Source: Plutella xylostella
Lineage: Eukaryota; Arthropoda; Insecta; Lepidoptera; Plutellidae
Assembly: GCF_932276165.1 (NCBI RefSeq)
Contig: NC_064001.1
Coordinates: forward strand, 3,789,501 to 3,853,500
Direction of reading: 5' to 3'
Length of the DNA stretch: 64,000 nt
Shown here: piece by piece, positions 42,890-54,400 of the stretch
Layout of the letters: each line of letters opens with the position of its first letter
Position numbering within the stretch: position 1 is the first letter of the stretch
The notes under the pieces: generated by a model
The model's database searches: none
Told to the model about the DNA's origin: nothing
Seen by the model: only the letters and a program-made list of their open reading frames with translations
Made by a program: the position numbers and the translations under genes

Positions 42890-45380
42890 ACTTCCGTAAA
42901 ATTTGTCACCATTTTCCAATCTTACCTACCTGAAATGATAGATTTTACTTTAAGAGGACAGTATACCTTCGCGATTCTAGCGAAATAGGTATTTAGGAAA
43001 AGATTTATTTCCACTTGCGCTCTCATGCCCCGGGAACGTGTGCGATAGAGATGCACTGCTGAACGCGACTGACAATAGGTACTTTTCTTAATGAAATTTT
43101 GGTTTCGGGAGAAAACGTTTTACACTAACTAAATATCAACCAATCTTTTAGATTTTGGTGTCAATCGCTTCAGCATAATATATTCTAGGTTTATAAGTTT
43201 CGCGTGTTAAAAAAAATACATTGTTATTGTTCAACCAACGGCTTGATTCAACCCACAAAAATTCCGTATTTGGGGTGCTTATAACTTTGTAACTATAAAA
43301 AATTTCGGAAAAAGAAAAAGCTATAAACCTAGTTATTCCTTGTGTCAATAACATACTAAAAAATCCTGGAGATTGGATAATATTTAGAGGTAGTAAAACG
43401 TTTTCTCTTTTTGTATGGACGAGCAAGTGCTATACTCTCCTCTTAACATCCCTATTTGTTATTTATTATCAAAAACAACACACAGCTAGCACATCCTATG
43501 TAGCACAAACGTACCTATACCTCTAGTTCCGAACTCTCCTTGTATTTCTACTGATTCACTGAAAACGTGTTAAAAAGGAGTGACCACCACATCCTCGGCA
43601 TTTTTTAGATGTGCACATGGAGGAATTTTAACAGAGTAATTCCAGAAGGCAGATTAATGTAATATACAGCTAAATATGAGTACCCCTTTTTGCCCACCGT
43701 ACACCTCTCGTGATCACCTGGGTAGCTGGGTATACCTATAGTACCTACCTAATAGTATCGAACTTTGGCACAGCTATTTTGTAGCAGGTTTAAAAGTGAA
43801 GGCATGTTTCACTATCATTTTCACGGTGAAACCATAATGAAATGGTTCAACAAATGACTAGGTACCACCGAGCAAAAATGTTCTTGACACAAATTATTTT
43901 GGCACCTTCAAGGCTATTTAGGGAAAGTTATTTTTTTAATAACTCATTCACCTCCACTATAATCTACAGTTACATCTCAACAGAAAAAAGGGCAGCAATT
44001 TTTCTTTGTAATTTCCTGACACAAAACTAAGGAGGGCTAAAATTTAAAAAAAAAAACTCTTATACATATTTTAATTGTTGCAAAGTTAGCGATGTCTGAG
44101 TCTACCTTAAGGGTCTGCAAGGGGGAATCGAGGGTTGGCATTGTCATAGAATTATGTAGTAAACGATGCTCTACAACCTTGAAAAAAATCACACAGGTAG
44201 CCGAAGAGTCTAGCTAGGTGCTGAATGATTCGAATTCAAGTAAATGATTATGGATAACTGTAAATAAAATTCAGAATATGACGAAAAACCAGAAAATCAC
44301 ACTCCCGTATTGTAACAACTTTGTCGTAATTATTAAGAATTTTCATATGATTTTTATCATATTATAAAGTTAAAGGCTTGGACTAGGCGCTAAATACCTT
44401 GTTTTTTAATAAACACACACTTATTTTGTGTAAATTAATCCCAAACTTGAGCAATTTTTTTCCCTCAAATCTTCATACAAATATCTATGGCGGCTTTCTG
44501 TGTTATAAAATCATAAACACAAGTGACGTTTGACTCAGTTGGCCGCTGGCCTCCAAAGAAGGGTCACGTCGGTTTAGGCAGCACTGACAGCTCGCGATCT
44601 TATCGTGTACAGATACAAAATCACTGCACATTGGTTGTCATTGCACTTTTTCAACTTTTATGACACCAACATAATTTGATTTGAAATTGAGGAAGCATAA
44701 TTCTTCCAGTATATTCAATATATTAAATTAAATTAGATAGTGTGCAATATTCTCGTGACATTACAGTCTCGTAAAGGTCTGATGAGGAGCAGGAATATAG
44801 CGAATGGATCTAAGTGATGACAATACGCACGAACATTAGGTTAGGGATCAAAAATACAGTCTCTTGGTGCTGGTTGAGGTATGGTCTCGTGAGGATCTGA
44901 TGAGGGCAGTAACACGGTGGTGGCTCAATTTTATTTCAAAGATGTTAATAGCTAAAGGCATCGAGTTTAGGCTATTAAGTATGTTTTTCAGAGAGAGAGA
45001 AAGAGATTTTATTTTTCCTCTGGATGTGTTAGGTTTACTGGGTTTACTAAGTTCATTCTGTTAATGTCATCAAGTTGTTATATGTTTATAAGTAATAATT
45101 ATTTATTAACAAAATGCTGTTGGTTCTCCACGAAAATGTAAAAATAAAAATAAAATAAATAAAAATAAATTCGTAACGTAAAATTGTCAATGACGGAATT
45201 TCTTCTATAGACAGTAGCCACAAAAAAAACAAACGATAGATGGCGTGATTTGAAGATAAAGATACATTTATTCGACACATAGACAGCAACAACAAAAAAA
45301 ATACAGATTTAAAGAAAAGAAACACATACTTATACAAAACAACAAAGAAAAAAAAGAATACACATCAAAATAACTGGAAA
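42890..45380. other. Intergenic, mostly unrecognised
   Basis: AT-rich. Contains the 50-bp repeat at 43394-43446 (second copy of 37662-37713). Otherwise nothing recognised. Confidence 0.45.
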
Positions 45381-45384
45381 AAAT

Positions 45385-45600
45385 ATAAGCCCCAATTTAC
45401 TTGTGTGGGACAGGGAGTACCATAATATTTTTTTTGGGGTACTCCCCATCTATACGAAATATCAGCTTGATATCTTTACCCGTTTCTGAGAAAAAGGGCG
45501 GTGACAGACAGTCAGTCAGACAGACGGACAACAAAGAGATCCTATAACGGTTGCTTTTTTTCTTTTGACGTTCGAAACCCTAAAATTAAGTAAAAATATT
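45385..45600. repeat. Dispersed lepidopteran repeat (GGGTACTCCCCATCTATACG type)
   Basis: Contains GGTACTCCCCATCTATACGA, TTACCCGTTTCTGAGAAAAA, GGGCGGTGACAGACAGTCAG and CAACAAAGAGATCCTATAAC, a text I remember as very common in moth genomes. Non-coding. Confidence 0.55.
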
Positions 45601-45639
45601 ATGCTGCTACCAAAAAATGTACTTAAAGGTATTGAAAAA

Positions 45640-46240
45640 GCGGTATACAGGGTTATTGATAAGTAGACCTGATCCTTTCAGGAGGTGATAGAGGAAGGCA
45701 TTTCCAGTCGATTATACCCTATAATGCATTATCCGAAACTTAACCATTTCTAAGATATTTAATATTTAAAGATTTTTTGAATTTTTTACAAAATTTCATG
45801 TTTAAAACCGAAAATAAAAAAAACTAGCCATATTTCAATCCTTTTTTTGTTTGTTTTGAATTAGTAACATCTTAATGAACTTATTAAAATAATCAAATGT
45901 GCATTATTTGACTTAAATTAGACACAATACCTCAAAATAGATAAACATTTTTTAAAAATATTCAAAACCTAAAAAGAAATAAGTTAAATTAAAAAAGAAT
46001 TTCATCCAACAATTTTTTGTGCACTTCAGCTTAAAAACATTGTCAACTTATAAGCTTTCAAATGAGATATTTCAATATCAAATCGATTTAGGTATCACCA
46101 AGATATGGCCAAAACAATCAGAAAAGGTGGACAAAATTCAACAGAAAAACTAACAAAATTAGCGCAATTTAAAGGTAAAAAGTGTGATGGTTTTCAGTCC
46201 TGTTCACTTTAGTATGGAAACCCCTGTTGAGTTTTCTTGA
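45640..46240. repeat. Repeat-like AT-rich stretch
   Basis: Starts TACAGGGTTATTGATAAGTA, a phrase common in dispersed lepidopteran repeats, and runs into AT-rich text including TATAAGCTTTCAAATGAGAT. Ends unclear; it may be one element interrupted by the palindrome at 46241. Confidence 0.35.
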
Positions 46241-46383
46241 CAAGTCCCAATGTTAATGGAAAGTATCGTAGGCGGGGACCAGCAGAGGGTTCACCATTTA
46301 GCTGAATGTTACTTAGAAAACGGCCTTGAGTGGCGGTCAAGTTGTTCCCCGCCTGCGATACTTTCCATTACCATTGGGACTTG
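46241..46383. repeat. 143-bp palindromic MITE (38-bp arms)
   Basis: Arms 46241-46278 and 46346-46383: CAAGTCCCAATGTTAATGGA and AAGTATCGTAGGCGGGGA against their complements, with two or three differences. Spacer of 67 bp. No clear target duplication. Confidence 0.85.
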
Positions 46384-46631
46384 TTTTCATGTTTTTAGCG
46401 TACAGTCGGGTTTTTCGTTTGTTTATAATTGTATTTTTTTATTTGTAAATTTTTAGTTGTTTTTATTTTATGAAATTTTACGTCAGTAGTTCATGATCAT
46501 TTTTTATTTCAATAATTTTGGTGTTGTTATTTAAATACCTTCAATATGCATATTTTTGTAATGTGAAAATCAAGCCCTTTCATTTGATACCTTACACGGC
46601 AAAGTTGAATTATTATTTTTTCGATCATCAC

Positions 46632-47786
46632 TAGGGCATGCAATACCGCAATACCGGTATTCGTAATACCGGGATCCCGTACAAAATTCCCGCTTTTTTC
46701 AATACCGGTATTGAAAGTTAATACCGGTATTGAAGTAATACCGGAATCGGACTTTTTTAGGCTATAAATAAAGCGATTAAGATTTAGTTAGCCTTGTGTG
46801 TGTATATGTCGCAGGCAACTGGTTTAATCTCCTGTTTGATTGAACCACTAGCCCGTTCATTGGATGGCGCTGTTCAATTGTATGACTAGGCCGAACGTTG
46901 ATTGTACAAGCGTCACGAAACGTCCAACTAGTTAGCTGACTTAAAATCAGTCAGGTGGTGAATAAAACAAATATGGCGTCTAACAGCTAACAGCTGACAC
47001 AAAAAGCACCTATATTGTTAGTTTTTTTCAAATAAATTAGCTTTAAAGTGCGTTATTTGTGTTAAAATAGTGTGACAACATAGATTTACCTATTATTACG
47101 CCGCGGGCAGATAGTTTCAAAGAAAAAAATGTGGCGAAACTGGATAATTATGAACAACAATATGAAGGTACGTTTATTGATATTGTTTAGTTAATTTGTA
47201 AGATAAGAGCTTTGTAACATAGTATTTTTGTTGACTCTTGTCTGGTGATGTTCACCCTAACCAGACATTACAAAGTTGCTATACTATATCCCATTCAACG
47301 ACTTCGCTGAATGACGTTCAGTCAAGACGTCGAACGTTACAATCAACGACTTGACGAGTTGTCCTTTAGTCATACAACTGAATAGCGCCATTCAATGAAC
47401 GGGCTAGTGGTTCAATCAAAAAGCAGATTAAACCAGATGCCTGCGACATATATACTGTGAAAGCGCACTTGTTCCCAACCGTTTAATGCAGTTTTCGGCT
47501 GCTAGAAATCTACTGTTGACCATGCGTAAACCGGCACCGGATGTAAAAAAATAGTTTATTCTAAAATTTAAACTCTAAAACTGATTTCTCGTAAAAATCT
47601 ACAACAAAATACAGAATATGATTGCATTTTCTTGTTTTATTTTGATGTATACGACCTTTAAACACAGTATATGCCATTTATTACAAGGAAGTCTAATACC
47701 GGTATTAATACCGGGATCCCGGTATTGAGTTGTAATACCGGAACTCAATACCGGTATTGAAAATTGTTCCGGTATTGCATGCCCTA
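46632..47786. mobile_element. hAT-like non-autonomous transposon with a nested element
   Basis: TAGGGCATGCAATACCG at 46632 and CGGTATTGCATGCCCTA ending 47786 are inverted repeats, flanked by a perfect 8-bp duplication ATCATCAC (46624-46631 and 47787-47794). Subterminal AATACCGGTATTG palindromes sit at both ends. A separate 642-bp element (46807-47448) is inserted within. No transposase frame. The TIR differs from the 4264-6960 element by only a few bases. Confidence 0.88.
46807..47448. mobile_element. 642-bp DNA element (TGTCGCAGGC ends), copy 2, nested in hAT
   Basis: About 95% identical by eye to 39936-40576. TIRs TGTCGCAGGCAACTGGTTTA and TGCCTGCGACA at the far end; TATA on both sides (46803-46806 and 47449-47452). 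The internal start codon is ATA instead of ATG (about 47080), but the following frame is longer-conserved: KEKNVAKLDNYEQQYEG up to a consensus donor GGTACGT. It therefore preserves the exon reading frame that copy 1 has lost. Confidence 0.82.
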
Positions 47787-47959
47787 ATCATCACGTTATG
47801 TCCTCTAGGGGGCGCTATGTACATTTTAATGGAACGTCACATAGCCTATAACCATCGCGCCATCAATACGCTTCTAACAATACCTCATACATCAAAATAG
47901 AAACTTTGTTGGACATGTGACTTTTTACCATGGAAAACGAATATTTTTTTTCGCGAATT

Positions 47960-48045
47960 TGCAAATCTCGTAGAACAAAAGTTGTCCAGAATGACTCCTT
48001 GAGTCATCCCCTTTTGGCTTAGTATAGCCCTTTTGCGACACTATG
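47960..48045. repeat. MITE end fragment (TTGCAAAAGTGG family)
   Basis: GACTCCTTGAGTCATCCCCT followed by TTTGGCTTAGTATAGCCCTT and TTGCGACA parallels the right ends at 35821-35857 and 37461-37492. Confidence 0.5.
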
Positions 48046-48049
48046 TATT

Positions 48050-50540
48050 TACTTTGCTTTGTCGTCGGGGTTCAGTTGGCTGGAGGATGCCCGAAACTTA
48101 TTATCTACACTTTAATACTTGTAGTTACCTTTCTACAAGTAAATACCACATTTGTTTGAGAAAGCTAATCGGGTTCCGAGTATAGAGTAAAGTGGCACCC
48201 CTATTAATTTCTACTCTTTCCTGGTGCCTACCAGTGTAAGTAAGAATTATACTTACTTACCCTAAAATCACCCAAAATGTACTTGAACATAATTGTCAAT
48301 AAAGTTGGCGAGTAAAAGTTTATCGACCCACTGTGCAAACTTACATGTGTGCGTGTCACTGGGTGTGCTGTGTGAAGAGCATTGAAAACCCAAAATTGGC
48401 GCGGCACGTCACCCTGTACGGGCCCTTAATTAAGCCTGCTTGAGGAGGCCCCTATCACCTATTTGAGTCAGAAACATGTCAGAAGTAAAATGGATCAATC
48501 TAGCAAAACCTGTTGGACTACTTAGTTGATAGACCACGGCCTATAATATCTGCAAGCTGGATATGCAATGAATCAGTTCGATGATGATGGTGAATGTAGA
48601 GCTACCTACAAAAATTAAGGTAGGTGATGTAATCTGCACGAATGTCAGACGAAAGGAGCCGTGAACTTTACGAATCATGCATGAAACAGAAAGGGACGCA
48701 AATGTGATCGTTCAAACACAACCACACCTCAAACTCATGACTTCGCTATTGTTTCGTCGCGGGATAAAAATAAAACCATAATAAAAGTATGCTAATTAGG
48801 ATACAAATACCTAAAATGTTAAAATTTTATCACAGAGTATAGATAGTTGTATTGCAAGGTTCTTACATAATTAAATACCAAGTCAGAAAACCTGTTTAAA
48901 TCTTTCAAGATCAAAATCACAACTTTTCGGTTCAGAAAACTACAACTATTGAACTCTACTTATCATATTTATTTTTGAAGCCGACTTCACTATCTTAGTT
49001 CGTACATTGTGATAGGTATACTAGTGTGGAAAATTAATCATTTCAGTTGAGTTACTATAGTGTTTTCACGACACTCTGTGGAGTTCAAACGGACGCTACG
49101 AACCCGACGCGACGTGGTTTTTCAAAACGCGTCCCAACGTTTTGAAAAATCAAAATCGCGATACGGCTCTCGACGTAACTGTGATAAAGCGAATTAATTT
49201 CTTACAAGGTGCATCGGACTACCCCTTCGGGGAATACAGTCGTGAGCATATTATGTATATGTATGTAAGTATGTGAAAAAAACTTTAATTACTTACTTAA
49301 ATAAGTAGGTCAACAGCTACACCTGTATAATATTGAACCTTAGCGGGTCCGGTGACCATCAGGTAAGTTTGAGTTTAATGCACATACTAGGGTACCTACA
49401 CCTACTAAATTATTTCAAAATGATTTCTCAATATCACCGTCGAGGTTAGACCTTCCAAATGGCCAGTAGACCTCTTTTTGTCTACGTTAGGTGATCGCTG
49501 TGTTTTTGGTGAGTAAGCATTTTTTTGCAATACGATTCTGAGGTAAGCAGGCGGTTCATGCGTGACCATAAGAATTGGTAAGATGGTTCTGTAATAGTAA
49601 AAAAAAAACATTATTATGTCACAGCTCCCGAAAAAAAGAAAATACATGGGTATTACATACAATAATATGCAATAATACCTACCTCTAAAATAATATATAT
49701 TAACACCTATAGGTATATAAAACCACAAAGCTTTTTATTAAGAATTGTTATTATAATTAGATCTTTCTTTTTCTTTCTTCTATTTTCTTTCTTTCTAAAC
49801 GAAAATGCTTAGGTATAGCGTTTCCAACTTTCCACTGTCTCGCTGCGGGCCCCTGATTAAAATTTTTGTTCTCTTCGCCAATCTGTTCTCCTTTAGTTTG
49901 CGTTGGAGGCTAGCAGTAGGAGGTTGTAGACCAAACCATACGGAGTGGTGTCTCATAGTCATAAATCCATAATAAAATTTGTGTGGATATTATTTGTGCC
50001 TATAGGTATTGTGTAAATTTGAGCAGTGCGTTTTGATTTCTTTGTTGGTTTATTGTCCTTGGATTTTGTCAAGGTAAGCTATATTTTGATTCATAATTTA
50101 ATTTTAATGTTACATACATATGATTAGTAAATAAATACCTCTATAATGCAATGGAATCACATATTGATTAATTTTAATGAACACGACGTCTTATTTTTTT
50201 TTAAATCATTATCATTCGAATTCGATTTGACGTTCTTTGAAAATACAAAGCGATAAGAGTCGTTCGGTGTTCGGTAGGTTGAAAAAATAAATACCTAACT
50301 AGTTTTATTATTTATTTCGTTAATTACACCAATACACACACTATGAGGGCGCAGATTTCATAGGGTTGATCCTGCTCATGTCTCCTAAATCATCCTGTAT
50401 AAGTCCAGCGGACCCTGGATAGTGCAATGCGTGATAATGCGTGATGAATAATATCTGTCTGGTTAATCTCTTACTGACTAATCCTCTCACCACGGTGACA
50501 AACCATAGTCATTGTCACATGTAAAGAAGATATTCTGTGA
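48050..50540. other. Intergenic, mostly unrecognised; possible 5' exon of CRAL-TRIO gene 2
   Basis: AT-rich. TTTTGTCAAG|GTAAGCT at 50064-50080 is a strong donor-like site and could close a noncoding first exon of gene 2 (inference only). Positions 49200-49262 share CCTTCGGnnAATACAGTCGTGAGCATA-type text with 51890-51945. Nothing else recognised. Confidence 0.35.
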
Positions 50541-50557
50541 TTGGCTTGTCTCTCATA

Positions 50558-50692
50558 GGGCTGCGTTTCCAGTAAGCAAACTGTTCGCTCGTTAGTAGGC
50601 GTGCGTGTACAAATTGCCTAGTTAGTGCAAAACTAGCAAACTGTGAAGATTCTCAGTCGTTGGTGAACAGTTTACCTATTGGAGAGGCAGCC
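50558..50692. repeat. 135-bp MITE (GGGCTGCGTTTCC ends)
   Basis: GGGCTGCGTTTCCAGTAAGC followed by AAACTGTTC pairs with GAACAGTTTACC and ATTGGAGAGGCAGCC at the right. Imperfect arms of about 35 bp. Confidence 0.7.
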
Positions 50693-51321
50693 TAACAGAG
50701 ATAATATTCTTCTGCCTCGCATCACGGGCTAATAACACTTAATGATCTCTACGACAACACAATCTGAGCTAGAACAAGACCTGTCTGTTCTTAATTACTA
50801 ATAACACCTAGTATTTACCTACATTTTTATACAAATATTTCAAGTGACTAACTGTATTTCTTATTCACGAATTTCATGATCATGAGTCTCAAAACCTTTA
50901 GTAAGTATGTAATTATTTGTTTATTTATCTTATTTTAAACATACACGTTATAGCAGCAATCATCTTTGTAATGATTACTTCTCATGAGGTGATTGTTGGT
51001 TTTTTCCTAGGTGGTAGTTTTATGGCTTAATTATTTAGGTATAACCTAGCTAGCAGGTACGTTCTGTTATAATTTTGCATGTTATCATAATAATCGGTAA
51101 GTACATTATAATAATATGGGTAATACTTTATACATTTTGTAGCCAATACATTAAACCTATGTAGGGACTAAATTGCCTAGGTATAATTTAGTCTTCATCA
51201 TCCTCAGCCAACAAATACACATTGCTCTGGACAGAGTCTGGACTCTATAGTCTCTCTAACGGCCTGGCGATGGCGGAGGGCGTCCCACGCTACCTCTGAT
51301 CCTACATGTTATGTTTTCCAG

Positions 51322-51400
51322 ATGCCTCAAGACAGTTCCCACGACGTGGAGGCTATCAGGGAGTGGCTGGCGAAGGAATCACATCTTCCTACTGATTTCG
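51322..51400 (+). CDS. CRAL-TRIO gene 2 coding exon 1
   Basis: 79 nt, begins at the base after acceptor TTTTCCAG; donor GTAAGA, phase 1. Encodes MPQDSSHDVEAIREWLAKES then HLPTDFG. It is 15 nt shorter than its gene 1 counterpart, with no alternative upstream ATG in the exon. Confidence 0.88.
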
Positions 51401-54400
51401 GTAAGAAATAGAGATATTGAATTAAGCTAACCAGTTATATTATCTACCTTGAAAATCATATAATATTGTGTAAATGACGCCTATGGTCATCGTCCCGATA
51501 CTTCAAGTTTTCATTATAGTGGTATTAGTGGTTATAGGTTGAACGACAGTATTTCAGGAATAGTATCGATTCGATTCAACCTCAAATCGTTTTTTTTACT
51601 AAATAGAATTTTCATAGTACATTTTGCAATAATAGCGTCATTATTTTAACGTATATATAAAGCTTTACTATACGTATTGTAGCTGGGGTCAATACCAAAT
51701 ACCTATGTAATGGGTACCCCTATTGCCTAAAAGCCGTGTCATGAAATAGGTTCTAAATTGACATAAACAATTGCAGCTTTCGAGTTCTCATACAGATTAT
51801 GTAAATTACCACAGTTAGTAAAGTTACATGCCTCGTTAACCCTATCCTCTTCAGAAATACACAGGCCTACTTATATTAAGACTTGCGCTTGCGAGTCAAC
51901 TCTGACTACTCCTTCGGTAATTACAGTCGTGAGCATATATTATGCATGTCTGTAAACCTAGAAAAACTAACAAATGAGGCTTCCTGTATCTTTGATAGTA
52001 AAGTAACTTTACAAAATTATGGTTGCTTCATTTATAATTATCATATTTGGGAATCTGCGCTTTTAGCGGTAAGGTCGCCTGTTTTATTAACTTTTAGTTC
52101 TCTACTACTACTACGACAAAATATTGAAATCGTAAATTGAATGCCGGAAACCTTGTCCGTATTATTTAAAGCAGTAGGTATATCAGCCTTGCTCACGGGT
52201 AATAAAACCAGTTTGGTTTCGTAACAAGTTCATAACCCATCGGATATTTAGAGGTCGATGTTTAAAATTTCCTCGTCATGCGTTTTGATGTTTTGTTACT
52301 ATTTTAAAACAAATAATATCGTATTTGTGTACCTATGTAATACGACAGGTTGGAGTGGCACGCAAACTTGGGTTTTCAGGTACTTACTCTTTGGATGTTT
52401 GAAGGTCCCACGGTGATCTGAAAGAAAATGATCATTTGAAATAGCCATGTGACTGCCTGGTATTAAGTTCAACCCGCTGAATATAGTGACATCATGAGAG
52501 TCACACACTGCCCCATATCACGATGCATCTGCAAAAGTTCTAATTGTATACTATAACCACACTATAACACAACAGACAACAGCATCCAAATCGTACAGTA
52601 AAATATGCTCAATACTAAAAAAATAGGGTATTATTTACGTAGGTGTAGTAAGTAATTAGACCCTAGCGTAGATGAATGACATGATGATGATAATGATTTA
52701 ATTATAATTGTAGTTGTTACTCACATGTCCAGCAAGTTTAGAAAATCACGGTCTCGTGATCGAAATAATTTATGACACGCTTATGAACTAAAAAAAACCT
52801 TCAGGATTGCTAACTACTGCGGGGATACAATGATATAGAAATACCAACATCATATATAATAAGTTTATGCGGCGGTCTGAAGTCTGAACATATTATAGAA
52901 ATACCAACATAATCATTAATCACATACAGAAACTGAAAATGAAGTTTTGGAGTACAATTGAAAGTCTGAGAGAGAAGGCACGGATTTGATACATCCGTAT
53001 TTAATATTTATTGAAAGATGCGATAGTTGAATATTTTCAAAGTACTAATACCATATTCTGTGGTATTTGCTAAAACAAGAATGCTGACTAGGATTAGCTA
53101 GAATCAATTTTACATGATGAACTTGAAGCGGTAATTCAACTCATTAGTCGGAGTTGTTAACAGGAAGTGACACGAAGATGGCAAATACACAATAATAGCA
53201 CCGTTATTATAACTACATTTTTCATAATGAACTTTTTACGATGCGTTAAAATCATTAAATAATAAAATATATATGTAGGTACTTATATGTACATGTTCAC
53301 TATAATAATGTCGATATCTTTGTTGTGTTGTACCTAAGGCCTGGGTCTCCTATTTACGCCGTAGGTCGCGTCCAGCGTCACGCCGTAGGCCGCGTCACGA
53401 TGCTCACTATAGAAATGTACTGATGCGGTCTCCCTCACACGCCGACGTTGGCGCGTAGACGCCGTAGGTAGGCCGTTGGACGTTGATTGAAACGTTTACG
53501 TCAAAGTCGGACGCCGCATATAGCATAAAATAGGAGACCCAGGCCTAACTAAGTTATTACTGTTTGTCTAAGTTATTACTGGTTTCGGTTCTTCTCTTCG
53601 GAACTTGCCCAATCTACTAAATGCTAACTAGGTACTTATCCAAAATTTTATTTATCTAATAGATAGCTACTCGTCTCAATTAAAAACCTACGAAACTTAA
53701 CCTTACTTTCTATTAACTTATTGTTGGATTGGGACTTAGGTACTACTGAAAGATATGCGACTTACACCTTCTATTTCATAAGGATTCAGAACTGTATTTT
53801 GAGCGATTAGCTCCTTATAATAACTACTTATCCCGCTGTTTCCAGGTGACCTGATCCTCAAGAAGTTCCTGCACAGCTGCTACGGCAGCCTGGAGAAGAC
53901 CAAGAAGTGCATCGACCGGTTCTGCACCACGAGGGCCACCATGAGCGAGGCCTACTGCGGGAGGGACCCGCTCGACCCTAAACTGCAGACTGCGTTTGAA
54001 ATTACGTTAGTATTTTAACAGTATTTTAACGTTTTAACCTTGACAGCGGTGGTAGCTCTATGGTGAAGAAAAAACATCGCGATGTAACCTGCATATCTAG
54101 ATTTAGCACATGTAGATATTTATTCTATGAGATATGTGAACCCACCAATCCGCAGTTAATTTAGACCTCGGGGATATGCACAAAGGTGCAATTCGAGAGA
54201 GCCAGGAGCAGGCACCCCCACAGTGACGATAATAGAATAGAATAGAACATTTTAACTCTAACTTATGTCGGATACTAACGTGGATATGCGGTGGCGTCTC
54301 CAATTCGTGATGAGGAGAAGACACATGCGGCATGTGGTCTTACTTATTAGGTGACAGGCAGAGATATTTGTTAACAGCAATATTGTATACTTATGGGTGT

